Positions 44,286-57,097 of a stretch of DNA of 64,000 nucleotides are shown one piece after another. The number at the start of each line of letters is the position of its first letter. Positions within the stretch are counted from its first letter, which is position 1. The stretch comes from Diphasiastrum complanatum (taxonomy: Eukaryota > Streptophyta > Lycopodiopsida > Lycopodiales > Lycopodiaceae). Both the position numbers and the translations under genes were made by a program. Under the pieces are notes generated by a model. It saw only the letters and a program-made list of their open reading frames with translations. It was not told the origin of the DNA and made no database searches. The stretch spans positions 45,780,267 to 45,844,266 of the forward strand of contig CM055110.1 in the NCBI GenBank assembly GCA_029204225.1. The letters run 5' to 3'.

Positions 44286-46150
44286 ATGCTCAAGATGTTG
44301 TAGTTGATAAGGATATATCATAAGCCCACATCATATTCTCAAAAAGGACAAGGTTTATGTGTATGCGGCAGATGATATTTGTCATGCGTCAATTGGAAAT
44401 GAGATTCTTGCTTAGGATGCAGATGCAGTAGAGATTCTTGTTATAGCAGAGGTTCTAGATAGTACACTTGATGTTTTGGATGTGGCAAAGGTTACATGTA
44501 CATATGGGATAGAGGATCATCCAAATTGTTTTGTCTATTCTATAGCTTGAGATTAGGCACACTTGGATCCATCATTTCATCAATCTTTATCCATTTTTGA
44601 TGTTCTAGATGCTATAGATGCAGCCCAACTTGTAGAGCATGCATGTTTGGAGTAGTCAAATAAGTTTGCTTCAGTTGAGGTCATGGCTTGTGTGATGAGG
44701 CACATGTTTGTTACGTTCATACTCCTTCTAGTTATGTATGTGTTGTTCCTACAACTTTGTTAGAGATTCATGTTCTTGTGGTAGTTGGCATACATGTCAA
44801 TTTCCTCTTCATTTTACAATAGTTCCTAGTCCATTACGCTACATCTTGTTAGTAAAGAGCTGTCACATGTGATCTAGGTTATTACGATGCCCTATGTGGT
44901 GCTATTTCTTGTTGCTATCTCTTTTTATCTCTTTGGAGCGAGTTCTTGAGGATGGCGATTCACATTCATGAGCCTTATGGGTCGCTTGGGAGCCTTGTAC
45001 ACCACAACATCCACTTGTTCATGTCGTTGCTATTTGGCATTGTTGGTCTAGATGACCCGCTTGGTTCTAGACATTCTTGGTCTTTATGGATTGCTTGGGG
45101 TATGTATACATTTCCATCTCCATTGTTACCTAGTGTTAGGTGATTTGATTGACATGGTTACTTTACATGGTTTTGGATGTTGACATTTATTTGGTGTTGC
45201 GAAAGGATGTTGTTTTTTGTTCTTTGATAGATTCTTTTAGCTCATATGGATCCACCTATTGTTTTGTAGCATGCTTGGTAGATTTGATCGACATGGTTAC
45301 TTCTCATAGCCTGGGATGTTGATATTTATTCGGTGCAGCAGAAGCAGGGTCTTACATGTTCAATGTTAGATTCTTTGAGCTCCTATGGATCCTTTCGCAT
45401 AAAAGGGTCTTATTTTCACAATGGTTCTATGTGCAGGGGTGGCTTCGTTATTTAAATCATCATGTAGTCAAAGTCTATTGTACAAATTTGGTTTCCTTGA
45501 GCTCTCTCTTTGGAGTCCTTTGTAGCAGATGCTTTGTGGTATGCATGGTCCCTTTGGATATCTCATGATTTATGTGGTTGGAGTTTCTTTATTTTCCTAT
45601 GGTTTCTAGTATATTCTTTAGGTGGTTGGTCTCTTAGGTTGGCTTTGGGTATGTTGGATGGAATATGCTATTTGATGGTACCTTTGGTGTATCCGGATGG
45701 CTTGGGTCTCCTTATATGTTGCAACATTATAGTGGTGCTCTTTTTCAGTTTTATTAGTTGGCGTGGTATGTTGCTCCTTGGTTCCTCTGTACAACAACAT
45801 TCTCTATTCACAACAATAGTGTTCTCCTTGTTATAGCATTTGTTATGCCAAGTTACTAGTGTCCTTTTGAGGAATCTCAATGGTGGCAAGAGCATTCTTT
45901 GTTGACACTCTTGTTCCCTCAGAGATGCATTGGATGCGTGGTGGTATTGTCATACTCTTATGGTATGTATGGTTTATTAGATTAGCTTGGCATGAGTTGT
46001 ATGTGATTTGATGTTGCTAGCTTGTTGATTCGGTTGGCATGGCTTAGTTTTTTTGATATGCGGCATTGGAGTCCTTTCCTTGGTATTTATATGCTTGTAT
46101 GGTCTTTACACTTAGGGCAAAACTAATTACCCTTTAGATTTTAAGCTAAA
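44286..46150. repeat. Diverged T/G-rich repeats in RUS1 intron 1
   Basis: Low-complexity sequence with repeated GATTGACATGGTTACTT ... GGATGTTGACATTTATT ... TAGATTCTTTTAGCTC.TATGGATCC. The clearest pair is at about 45150-45255 and 45287-45397 (period about 143 bp). Weaker TTGGCATG/TGCTTGG echoes continue to 46.1 kb. ORFs here are not convincing. Confidence 0.55.
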
Positions 46151-46925
46151 TTCAAAGTACTTACTGCATTCTTCATCCACATTGGAGGTATAAGGCACTC
46201 ATTTTGATGCTTTCCTTTGGTGGTCCCGGCCCCAGCCAACTCTTGTATGGACGTTGCTCAATCTATATCTAGATTCTAGGGTAAAATGCTTTTGAGGTTC
46301 AACAAATTTCAAACGAACACGCTTAGCCATGCTTTGCTTTGACATATCACAACAAGGTTGTTGAATTTTAGCCCATTTTTCCATGCTACATGTCTCTCAA
46401 AAGCACCATGTTATAACATATTTTTCAAAAGGTGCAACTATCTTGGAGAAAGATTGTACTTCTTCCCTATGGAAACGAGCTATACCAATGAAACCTTTGA
46501 ATGCTATAACATCAATTAACATGTACACACACAAATGACATTGCCTTTTTTTGGATCTAGTGTAAAAAATTGAGTGTCCTACATATTTATTTTCCTTTTG
46601 AATAGTTCACTTTTTTCTCATTAGCAAACAATACTTTTTTCCTCTAAATTGACAGCACAGTTCTAAGGTGAGTCCTATGCAAGTCCTATTGTCACTAGTA
46701 GAGTTTACAACACATTTATCCATTTATGCTGTGAGTTCCCCACTCATCCACTAAAATAACTATTGTTGGGGTTTTAGTCAATCCAAACATGATCATAATG
46801 CCCAATTAGAGTTTTAAGGGTAGTCTTATAAACATCCTCTTCATGAACTTTAATATAATGGAAGTCATTCTTCAAGTCAATTTTATTGATTAGAATAGCA
46901 CCATGCAAAACGTCTAGCAAGTCAT
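46150..46925 (-). pseudogene. Highly degraded Gypsy RT relic
   Basis: Minus-strand readings include KIDLKNDFHYIKVHEEDVYK, TTLKTLIGHYDHVW, then KYVGHSIFY, AFKGFIGIARFHREEVQSFS and KIVAPFEK. These match in order the Gypsy RT landmarks K-I-D-L-R-S-G-Y-H-Q-I, the YLGH box and the G-F-L-G-L-x-x-Y-Y-R-R-F segment. Many frameshifts. The YLDD region is not recognisable. It is older than the other Gypsy pieces. Confidence 0.7.
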
Positions 46926-47749
46926 CTACGTGCTGCATAAGACATTGATACTTGTAATTGGAAGCTCACATAAAAAAGGAATTTGCATGGGAGTCGAGAC
47001 ATAGCATAATCAGTTGCTTGCATCCTAGCAGGCTCCTCTGAAACTAGAAAAGGGCACAATCTACTTCCCACTCTCTTCAACTGCTGTCTGATTTGGCTAA
47101 CACTACTTTTTGACTTGTCTGCCTTTCTTGATGTGGAAGGCTTAATTAGCCAGTCGACTTCTTTTTCTTTTCTAAACTTTTTTAAATAATACACAAAGGT
47201 TCCTCACTAGTTGAAAACAATCACTATACCTCCTTTTGTTGAACGAGTACAAGACATTAAATTTTTATGTTGCTAGATTGACTTAAAGTTCTAGTATTGA
47301 TTTGCTACCCAATTGATGATTTTGCTCGCTTTCAAAAAGATGGAATAGCATGCACTTCTCCCACAAGTTGACAACCTATCGTGTAAATTATCAGAATTGC
47401 TTCTGTTTGATTGTGCATGCAAAAAAATCCGCTTGGATAACAAAGGTCCACTTGAGGAGTGTCTTATAGATCCTTCAATCTCCTCATGTAGTTGAGCAAA
47501 TTCCTTTTCTGTTGAATTTCATTGGTGCAAAATAATAATTTGCAATGAATAATTTGAGGTGTGAAAGCAGCAATCAAGACATGGCAATGATTTTTGTGTA
47601 GTCAGACTTGATGTATTGAAATGTGGCATCAGTTATGATTGAGATTGACCACATGTTGCATAGTGAGGTAAGAATAATGAAAGTGGCCTAGTTGACATAT
47701 CACAAAGACAGTTCAGTGGAAAATCTACTTATCACTTTTTGACGTGCAG

Positions 47750-48025
47750 GCTTTACTGTATGCTGTAGGGTTGGGAAAAGGTGCCATTCCAACAGCAGCA
47801 GCAGTAAACTGGGTACTCAGAGATGGCATCGGCTATTTAAGCAAAATTGCCTTGTCGAAGTATGGCCGTCATTTTGATGTACATCCCAAAGGATGGAGGC
47901 TGCTTTCAGACATCTTAGAAAATGTTTCAAATGGATTGGAGCTCCTTACACCAATGTTTCCACATCTTTTTGTGTTTTTGGGTGCATCTGCTGGAGCTGT
48001 GCGATCTGCTGCTGGTCTCATTCAG
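47750..48025 (+). CDS. RUS1: RUS1 exon 2 (DUF647 core)
   Basis: 92 codons between acceptor ...GACGTGCAG and donor GTAGTT, both phase 0. It encodes [60 protein letters not shown], then [20 protein letters not shown] and RSAAGLIQ. This is the most conserved block of DUF647 and clearly of RUS1 type. There are no stops and the reading is uniform, supporting an expressed gene. Confidence 0.95.
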
Positions 48026-48308
48026 GTAGTTGTGTAACACTTTCTGTAATGTGAACCTCTCAAAGATGATGCTATGATGCATTTGAAGAGTTCATGGAGC
48101 AAGGTACACCTTTGTGAAAGCTTTCAATTTTTACTATCCCAGTGATCTAGGAGCCTCGATAAGAAGGTTGACTTTTGATTGATTATAGAGTAAAAGTATC
48201 ATGTTATTGCAATTTAGCGAAGTTTTCTCTTAATACTGAATACCTGTCTTTTATTAAGAAAGTTCCAATTTCAAGAAAGGGTAGTGAATTTTTTTGCCTA
48301 TTTCCCAG

Positions 48309-48365
48309 GCGGCCACTAGGAGCTGCTTCTATGCGGGATTTGCAGCACAGCAGAACTTTGCAGAG
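48309..48365 (+). CDS. RUS1: RUS1 exon 3 (19 codons)
   Basis: A microexon between acceptor TTTCCCAG and donor GTAAAC, phase 0 on both sides. It encodes AATRSCFYAGFAAQQNFAE, which joins exactly to exon 2 (...GLIQ) and exon 4 (VIAKGEAQG...) in the conserved DUF647 order. It is too short for most ORF callers. Confidence 0.95.
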
Positions 48366-48600
48366 GTAAACCTTATAAGCAGTGCAGCTGTCAGAAAGTT
48401 AAAGCGCGATTGTTTCTTGAGTTGAGATTCTTCAAGGGTAATGGGCTTTTACTGAGTCTTAAAGTGAATAACCTGTTTGTGCTTATTTTAAGTAGTTTGC
48501 ATCTGAAAGTAAGGATGTTATAGAAAAGCCATACGCATGAAAAGGACGACCCCAGCTTTAGCTAAATTGGACTGAAACATAACATGTTGTACCTTCCTAC

Positions 48601-48906
48601 CATAGTTGCATAGCGTTTCTAGAAACGCATTTCTGGTTTGAGAGTTTCTTAGAAACGGTTTTTTTTTTTTGATTTTTGTGAGCAATATGGGTATCAGATT
48701 AAAGCATTAATTAAGGGCAGTACATTTGTGTGGGTTGCCGAATGTTTCAATCCCTGTTGGATTCCCTAAATCCCTATTAATCCCTGTTGGATTCCTTGAA
48801 TCCTTATTAATTTTTAAATATCTGTTTTTTTTAGGGCAGCAATTCTGGATCCAGAAACGCGTTTCTAGAAACGGTTTTCCCAGAAAGGCGTTTCTGGGCA
48901 ACTATG
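48601..48906. mobile_element. hAT-like MITE with 8-bp target-site duplication
   Basis: 306 bp, starting CATAGTTGC and ending GCAACTATG (perfect 9-bp terminal inverted repeat). It is flanked on both sides by CTTCCTAC (48593-48600 and 48907-48914). The 8-bp duplication is diagnostic of the hAT superfamily. Subterminal regions are packed with GTTTCTAGAAAC/AGAAACG palindromic motifs, typical of hAT transposase-binding repeats. Inside there is a 31-32 bp tandem duplication (AATCCCTGTTGGATTCC...). No coding capacity, so it is non-autonomous. Confidence 0.9.
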
Positions 48907-50424
48907 CTTCCTACCTTAGTGTGGAACTGAAATTTTTATCTTGGGAGAAGTTCATCACAAAAATTGTTGATCTATGAATGCTTCTGAACATAGTGAGCAA
49001 CCTGGGATTCATCTCTTCAAACTTTCAATTTAGACGAATTTTTTAGACCATGGTGCAAAGAGCTTGGGTTGCTGTTGATCAGAAAGGTTGCTGTTGATCC
49101 GGGGTTTCTGACACAGCTTGTCACTGCAATTGTATATATGGTATGGAAGATTGCCAGTAAGTCCAACATGCATAATTGTTCATCCACTTTTATCTTATTG
49201 TAGAGTTCTGCACCAGACTCTTGGCAAAATATGAATTGAGAGTAGCTAAGCCTCTGCCATTTTACGCCCTAAAAGGGTCCCTGCATAGAAAGGCAGATAT
49301 TCCAAAAGGAATGCTAAGGAGCCCCAAACTCTTACTGAATTTTAGAAATGGTCACATACTAGCTTATGAAATAAATTCAGGACTAAACTGGGTCCATTAT
49401 CATCCACTTTGTGATTTTTACCATGAAGTATTGGTCCTTTAATATCCGTTACCATCATGCATAGCTTTCACCATATACTTTGGCATCCCTAGTTTGTCAT
49501 ATTAGCTTTCATGCTAAATTCTCATTTTCTCAACCAAAATAAGGAAGCCTTACATATTATCACTAACCTTGCTCAGAACCTGACTAAAGATCACGCTTGT
49601 TGGGCGAATTGTACTACTAAAAAAGGAAAGAATCGGCACCAACCAGCGGGCGACAAAGTGGAAGATCTCAGCAAAGAATTGCATATTTGCTAATTTGACA
49701 AAAAAAAATTCTTTGATTCAACGTTAAACCTATGACAATACCCAACATAACAAAGGAAAAGAAATACTGAAGACTTCACCCTTTAGGTACTTGACCATGC
49801 GTACCTTGAACTAGCCATCATGTCCCTACTCATGTCATCAATGCCCAAGAGTAGGTGCGGGTCTCATGCACAAACATATGCCCCCACAAGCTTTCATGCA
49901 TTTGTAAAAATTGACTTTTCGATAGGTGTAGGTAATTGAGGCTTCATGAACGCTAGCATCAAAGAACAAAGGAAGTCCCTACTTGATTGTCGAAAACTAA
50001 GAAAACTTCACATTTCATCACTTCAATTTTCTCAAAACCTAATTAAAAAGCATACTTGGTGTGAATAATACATTGCGAATGATAGAAGGAATTAGCAACA
50101 AGTTGAAAACAACTTGGGTAAATATCTTGATTCACAATTTGCATTCAATCACTACAATAAAAAAATTGTATTGGTTTGATTTTAGGATAGTACCTGTTAT
50201 AGCTTTTACTCCTATCCCGGTTGTTTACATTTTTATGCACAGATGTACTTTTGTAATGTACAAAAATGGCTAAGTCAGCGGCTTGTGGTGACCTTTGTAT
50301 AAGAAATGTAAATAAAACTGTTATTAGAGCTTTTGAGCCTTTGAGTCGCATGTTGAGCTTTGGTGTAGGGTACTGGGTCATTAATCAGGAGTGGTTGGAC
50401 TGACCTCCTAAAAAGTAGGAGGGT

Positions 50425-50575
50425 TGACAGTCAACGAGACCCGTGTCATATGCTCACTGAGACACTTGGTCCAGTGAATGAGTGACACATATTAGGGTTC
50501 ACCGGTCAAACATGACACGTGTCACATGCTCACCATGACACTTGGTCTAGTGTTTGAGTGACACATGTTAGCCTA
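50425..50575 (+). repeat. Tandem duplication, about 73 bp
   Basis: Two copies of GAC.CGTGTCA.ATGCTCAC then TGACACTTGGTC.AGTG and GAGTGACACAT.TTAG. No other feature attached. Confidence 0.75.
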
Positions 50576-51506
50576 CTCATTTGCCTATGTGTCAGGGTAC
50601 TGCCAAGTGCAAGTCTCGATTGTGCATGGAATTGGCCGTGTGTCGACGTTAGGAAGGGTCAGGGTCAAGGTGAGGATTGTGCACAAGTGAGCCTAGAGAG
50701 AGGCATTTGTCATCATAATCTAGGCAACAAAGTTTGGGAGGAGACAAGGTGGCCAGCTCCACCATGTTTCATTCTTTGTGATATTATGTGCATGCAGGGA
50801 AATCAGTAAGGATCGAATTTTCAGATCTATGTGTACTTGATGGCTATGTTTAGAGTAAAGTTTCAGATTGGAGTCTGGCAGTACCCTACATAACAAAGGA
50901 GACCTATAATTACAACCTCATGGAGTCCACTTTGTGCTCGCAAAGTCTTAGACGATCAGCTTCAACCATCGTTTAAGCCATTTGCTTTGACATCCCTACT
51001 TAGGTCATCAGGATTCAGCAGCAAAGTGTAGGTGCAAGTGTCATATGCCTAGATTTCATAAATTTGTATAAAGAGCAACATCTTGAGGTTGTATTGCTTC
51101 TTTGTGTTCTGAAACTATGCACTTCAATAAATGCTCTGATACAATTTCTGATACATTTGGACATGTTCAATATTGTACCTTTTGTCTCGTTCAGGTCTAA
51201 TGATAATTAAATAGACCTAGCATTGCCTAGGTAGATGATTTGACTATATTGTGGGATTTTGAACCTTTATTGTCTTTGTAAAAGTGTTGTGCGCTCCCAC
51301 ATGAAGCTATTATAGCGATTGTATGCTGTTAGCCTTATGTACCATATATGTACCTACGAGACATAGATAAAACCCCCCTCTCCCTCCCCCTCTCCCAGAT
51401 TGGTGTTAGAAATGATCGTGCCTTTTGTTGATACACCAGCTCATCACTGTGGGAAGATCAAGCACAATTTTGGCGAAAGTGCATTGTACTACATCTAGCT
51501 TCTCGT

Positions 51507-51863
51507 ATGGCTTGGAGACTATTAGTGGATCTTTTAGTCACTTTGAAAGCTATCAATGAGGAGAGCAGTAAAATTAGTTTAGTTTTTCTTCTTGTTTTGC
51601 ATTCTTCTAAAAGGCATTTGATATGGTTCATCCGACATCGTTCCAAGGAAAAGCGAAAGTGGAGTGCAAACAAAAATTGTCTTTTTAGTAAATGTGGGGA
51701 GGTTGAAACAATCTATTACCACCTCATTTATTCTAGTAACCTTCAAAAGGAGTTCAAAGATTTAAGAGTCATATTGACACCAATGCAATCTCTTCTTAAT
51801 TTTCTTCCTCAAGAAAATTTAAGCAGGCTTATGAGTTTCATTATCAATGCTCATATGAATTGA
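51507..51863 (+). pseudogene. LINE RT-associated zinc-finger (zf-RVT-like) fragment
   Basis: Open 118-codon frame with CLFSKCGEVETIYYHLIYSS. This fits the C-x4-C-x3-E-T-x2-H-x3-C-like zinc finger that follows reverse transcriptase in plant LINEs, though the final Cys reads Ser. Upstream WRLLVDLLVTLKA may be the residue of the preceding segment. Confidence is modest because no RT motif is attached. Confidence 0.45.
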
Positions 51864-52639
51864 ACTACTTCTTGAGTCTTCTACTTGTGTAGATTGCATC
51901 GGTGTCATCATTGATCTTGTTTGTTTAGGTTTTGACACGTTGACAATCATTTTCATTGGTACCATAAATGATGTGTCTCAATAGACATAATAAGAAGATT
52001 CGGTTCCAGTCAATGGTGCCACATGTTGGTGGTTGCCTCCAGTTCACCTCGAGCAATAGGTTGTGGCAATGGATTTGCCACACATTGTTAGTAAGTTTCT
52101 ACTAGCCTATGTGGCATATAGAATTGAGTAGTCCTTGTTGTCTTTCATGGCCTGTGATTTGATGTCTTTAATTTTTTGTCTAGTTGATCATTCATTGCCA
52201 ATCTAATAGCTTTTTGTGAGAGAATATTTTTTTTGATTTTAAGCCTTTTTCTATTCTTCATTTGTTAATTATGAGAGAGCACTTTTTGAAAGCTCTTTAT
52301 TCATATGTGAATTGTGAGAGTGTTGTCAACACTTTTTAGAGTTTGTCATCATCTTTGATTTTCTGAACTCATCAATCTTCTATCTTTATGTGAGATCTTT
52401 TTTTGTTGTCTAAAACAATGTTAACACGAGAGCATCATATTTGTCACAATCACAAGTAGTTGCTTTATGCTCTTTGACTTTGAGACCAAGCAACAATTGC
52501 TTGAATTTTGACAATGATTTTTTTTTCTAAGTGAAAGATTTTCAATCTCTTGATGAGATTGAGGCAAAGATTTGTGGCTCGTGATGTACGCAAGTTACCC
52601 CTACTTTTTCACTGGTAGTTTGTAGTGTTAGATGGGATT

Positions 52640-52682
52640 TCATTCAATATGCTCCTTGGCTCCCAAGATGTGATTTAGTGCC

Positions 52683-52719
<37 letters not shown>

Positions 52720-54124
52720 TCGGTGCAATTGTCTTCCATCGGACATGTAGATCTGCTAGAGGAGTAACGATAGAATTAGGAAAAGTATCAGAACAATGGG
52801 CATAGACTACAACATTTGTAGTAGGGCACTCAAGATCGACACCAAAGCATGCAACATCAACAATATTAGCATCAACCTGTAGATGTGACTCAAACTCAGA
52901 ATATGAGACAATGACTAACTCAGGTAAATTAATGACTATCTCAATTAACTCACCCTCACAATAATGAACCTCGCTCACAACAGGAAGAGATGTAGAAGAA
53001 GATGCTCCAAAAGTAAAAGGAGGCTTCATAAGGGCCTTGCCAGGACTATGAGAAGGAAGAGAAGTATCAATTTGAGACTGAAGAGTCTCAAGGTGAATGG
53101 AAACATCAAACGTGAAACATATGAAGCAATAGCATGGCCAAGAGCCCTTTGAATAAGCTCTTCCATAGGATCCTGAGGTGGTCACGAGATGTATGGTCAG
53201 GAGAGGCTATCAAGCAAAACATGATTTCAGGAGAAAAAATGAACAATAGATCTGAGGCTGCAGACTCTTGTCGTCACCACAAATTAGTCCATTAAATCTA
53301 TAGGAATCACAAAACGGAAAGCATGGAAACTGGAGAAAAATGGACAACAAATAGAAAGCTGGAAAAAAAAACTAATACACTGCCATAGAAGCTGGAAAGT
53401 AGAGATGTAAAGGTACCTCCAATGAAATTGAGAAAGGACCAACAAAAGAAAAAAAGAAAACCAATCGGATCTGCAACAAGGCTGAAAAAAATGCTGAAAA
53501 AGAGGAAGTAGGGCGTTGGACAGCAACCAATTGGAGCTGCAAATAGGCTGCAAAAAATGCCCCAAAATGTGGTAAAGTAGGGCGCACATTTGCAAATAGG
53601 CTGCAAAAAGGTTAAGAAAGATCGTGAAGTAGGGTGTTGGACAGCCACCAATCAGATCTGCAAATGAGCTACAAAATTGCCCAAAAATGTGGTGAAGCCG
53701 TGGATAACCTCCAATCAAATTTGCAAATGGGCTGCAAAAATGCTGAGAGAGATGGTGAAGTAGGGTGCTGGATAGCTCCAACAAAGTGAAAAATGGCTGC
53801 AAATGGGTGCCCTCCTGGAGGAAAGTGCTCTAAAAAATATGGCGATGGAGCCTCCAAAAGACTGTAAAAAACTAGCAACAATGCTTATGAAAAAGTGTCG
53901 AAACTTCCTCCAAAATTCAAATAAGGCGCTAGGAAGTGCAATAGGTACCGCACAAAAAATTTGCCAAAATAGCTATCGCTGAAATAGCTGGTGGAAAACA
54001 TCTTTTTAACTGCCAAGTTTACCGGAAGTGCTTTTGCTAACTGTCCCGTCAAAGAAAAATGGTGATCCACCAAGCGTGGAGAAAACTAGTACTCCCACCA
54101 AGGAAGGAAAATGCTCCGATACCA
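52640..54124 (-). mobile_element. LTR-retrotransposon leader-like region with possible primer site
   Basis: Minus orientation. TGGTATCGGAGC at 54113-54124 is one base from the initiator-Met primer-binding consensus. Downstream (53280-53780) are tandem units built from TTTGCAAATGGGCTGCAAAAATG / GGTGAAGTAGGGTGTTGGAC (plus-strand wording), period roughly 60-120 bp. Farther on is an open minus frame (52640-53185, 181 codons, GRAYSKGSWPCYCFI...) of no recognised family. No LTR was identified beyond 54124. I treat it as a probable element 5' region in RUS1 intron 3. Confidence 0.4.
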
Positions 54125-54399
54125 AGCTCTGATTTGAATCACATATTTTAGCATCAATGAAGCATAATGATTAGATATGAGGCAACAAAGTCTAATCCCT
54201 ACAAGAATAGCATAGATGCTACCCACTGAGCAAATGATAGCCCTATACATACTATCTAGAGGCCCTTAGTGGAACCTTCTAGAGATTAGGGCAACTTAGG
54301 GTACTTGGGTCCCATAAGGACATGTCCTTAATGGTAATGGCCCACTACCTGAGGTATACTAGTTAGGGGCTAGTCCCAGTATATAATCGCTATGTTTAT

Positions 54400-56819
54400 A
54401 TTCATTACAAAATATGCCACACTATGTTTCAACTTGAAAGACTTGTCTACATATAAATCTTACTCACAATGTAGTTTGTATATCAAGTAGGCCTAAGAGC
54501 CTCATGTAGTGTAATCAAAGAATTTCATTTGTTCTTATTTGAATACAAAGTTGGGCCATATGGACCAAATATGAAGGGGCACAAACCTTTGCATAACTTC
54601 ATCTCTTTCTCTCTCTCTCATGTATCTTTTTAGTGATCATTATTGTATGACAAGCTTTGCGTGGTCTCTCTCCTTTCTTCTCTACTTATGAATTGAATGC
54701 ATTGCTATGTGTTTTGATCTTCAACAAGTATGAAAAAATTCTTATTAGCAACTTAGGGTTTTGTAAACCCTATGGTTTTGACTAGAACAAAATGGAATTA
54801 TTTTTTTTTTCAAGAGTAAAGGGTTTCCAAACCTTGATTTTAGATGCAATTTGCAAAGTTGAAATCCTCCCGTAACCCTGGGAGCTGTTCATATTGGAAT
54901 TAGTATTGTTGTATGTAAAAGAAAAATCTCATTTCTACGTCACAACAAAAGAAAAATCTTATTTCTTTGTAGCTATGACAATGACTGGCATTGCAGAGGC
55001 TCACAAGTGAAGTTTCATGGCACAATAATAAGAGTAATGTAGTACAGAGTAGAACTATGTTGAAGAGAAAGTAAAATACAATCTTAACTGCTAATTGAAA
55101 ATACACGTACAAAAGATCTTATCCCAATGGACTTTCTCACAACCAGCATAGACACACTATGCCAAGCTGCTCTCCTAGACCACGGTCTACCAGGCACAAT
55201 AGTTATTGGCACAATAATTGTAACAACCAATCTCTGGAAACTAGTTCTTGGTACTCAGTTATTGTTTGCCTCATAATTGACTGGTGATTTTTTTCTAGCA
55301 GTGGTCAAGAGTAATCATCCATCTACTAAGATGATAAGAATTGATGGTGACAGCTGAAGTTATCCTTGGTACAAGCGACCATAAGGTGACTACCAAGTTC
55401 TACCTGCTAAAAGTATGCATTCTTTCTGGAATTCGATTGTAATCTGTGCTTGTACAAAGGAAATGGGTCACTCAACAGCCTTCAGCTACTTCAAAACTGA
55501 ATGATCTTTCAGCAACCCGAAGCTTGATGTTTGTAGGGATAAAATCAATTGGTCTCGTTTTTACGGCCCGCTAAAACAAGCCAACCACTCGTTCAGCCCT
55601 GTTTTCTGCTAAGTGAACAAGGAATTATGACTTGAATATGTCAAGCAGACCTGTCAATAAGCAACACGAATGCATTTGCAACTTGCATAGTTCCAGCAGA
55701 ATAGCTCCTGACAAAAGCATTGAAAACTTCAAGGTTGGAGAAAGATCAACAGTATAACCAATCCTAGTGTCAGCACAAACTTGAAAAGCTTTTAAGTTGC
55801 ATTGTGTAAATAACTGAATTACAGCCAGAATTTGCTCACAATCAAACTTATCAAGAATGAGTCCTTGAAAGTTCATGCAATCAAGTTATCTCAAGCCAAT
55901 AGTCCTCAGTAGCTCCACACACAGCAATCTAGCGCAAACCTGAGGCTCGAGTAGTCAATTAGTTATACATTAGGAACATAAGTCAAAGTTTCACCTTCTC
56001 ATTTTCATGGGCCCCCTTCTTTAGATCTTTCACAAGATAACCTTGGCTCAGTTACACAACTTTTTTCTGCAACGTACATGAGGAAGGTGCTTTAATTGTC
56101 CCGTAGGGGTCAAGTTGGACCTTCTACTGAGAGCTACGCCTGGAGAGCGCATAACTGAAGGTACTATCCAGTTTAGTATTTATAGGTCAGCTCAGAGTAT
56201 ACTTCTCGCCTAAGTCTATGTTTTTTGATTGCAAGCTGATGATCTCCTCTCACGGTTTATGGATTAAGACAAGTAGACTCCAGGGAAGATCCAGAGATAT
56301 GTTGGTTCAGGTAGAGAATGAGAGTACGCTATATATTCAGGCTCCCAATCTGCTTGGCCAATAGTTGTTAGAAAAAACTATTTTGCGAATAATGAATAAG
56401 CATTGATTATAGGGTCTCAATTATCTTTCTTTGAACATGTGTATAATGTATGGTCTATTATGAGGGTGCATTTGAAGAAGCTCCTTGGGTTGTGTCAAGT
56501 CATCTTATTTGGCATTCTAAAGGGCGCACAATCATTGCTCTATGAAGTAACACGCTCGTGCTTTTCTCTTTCTGTAGTGCCTAATGTCCTTAGAAAAAAG
56601 GGGAAGTATCTTAGGCTAAATATTGTAAAGTGATGTGTGGAATTCTAGAATATGAGCTTAACTGCATGTTGTGTTTATAGCTTTTTAGAAGCCCACGCAT
56701 GAAAGAGATGTTTATCACAACATTCTGGATCATGACAAAATATCATATTTGAAATAGTGATCTTGATGTTTTGTTTTGCATTAATCAATTATCATGCCAA
56801 GGTCGACATTTTTTTTCAG
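54400..56819. other. Intron sequence with nothing recognised
   Basis: AT-rich, no coding or repeat structure that I can support on either strand, apart from the polypyrimidine and acceptor of exon 4 at 56811-56819. Confidence 0.5.
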
Positions 56820-57018
56820 GTCATTGCTAAAGGTGAAGCACAAGGCATGGTGAGTAAGTCTGTTGGGATAGCATTGGGATTAGGGATCTCAAGCCATGTT
56901 GGTGCATCAGGGCCTCTGTTGGTGGTGACTTTTGTCGGGGTGACCATCTTCCATGTAGTGTGTAATTTGAAATCTTACCAGGCTGTTCAACTTCACACAC
57001 TAAACACGTATCGTGCAA
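56820..57018 (+). CDS. RUS1: RUS1 exon 4
   Basis: 199 bases between acceptor TTTTTTTTCAG and donor GTAATC, starting phase 0 and ending phase 1. It encodes [40 protein letters not shown] and [20 protein letters not shown], ending LNTYRA plus one base. In orthologues the next residues continue (S-L-V-F-S-E-Y...) through a further 100-200 residues; no such exon was found in the remaining 7 kb. Either intron 4 is longer than that, or the gene is truncated. The donor is followed directly by a (CT)n tract. Confidence 0.93.
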
Positions 57019-57019
57019 G

Positions 57020-57022
<3 letters not shown>

Positions 57023-57074
<52 letters not shown>

Positions 57075-57097
57075 ACACACACACATGCATGCATGTC

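Larger units (their letters stand above)
42248..47749 (+). other. RUS1 intron 1 (5.5 kb)
   Basis: GT...AG intron, phase 0. It holds a (TA)n tract (43010-43042), a foldback element (43339-44283), low-complexity T/G-rich repeats (44.3-46.1 kb) and a Gypsy RT relic (46.15-46.93 kb), each listed separately. Sequence at 42250-43330 and 47200-47740 shows nothing recognisable. Confidence 0.85.
48366..56819 (+). other. RUS1 intron 3 (8.45 kb)
   Basis: GT...AG intron bracketed by exons 3 and 4. It contains the hAT-like MITE (48601-48906), a tandem repeat near 50.45 kb, a LINE zinc-finger scrap (51.5-51.9 kb) and leader-like repeats with a possible primer site (52.6-54.1 kb). Two distantly similar stretches (about 49735-49910 and 50880-51060, sharing TACCC.ACATAACAAAGGA and GTAGGTGC..GTCTCATGC-like words) are an old dispersed repeat. 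54.4-56.8 kb shows nothing recognisable. Confidence 0.85.

Noticed and set aside
44946-45836. ORFs in RUS1 intron 1 (65-108 codons)
   Set aside because: They overlap on both strands across T/G-rich repeats and share no known motif.
50061-50273. Small ORF in RUS1 intron 3
   Set aside because: AT-rich, no motif, and not conserved in composition with neighbouring exons.
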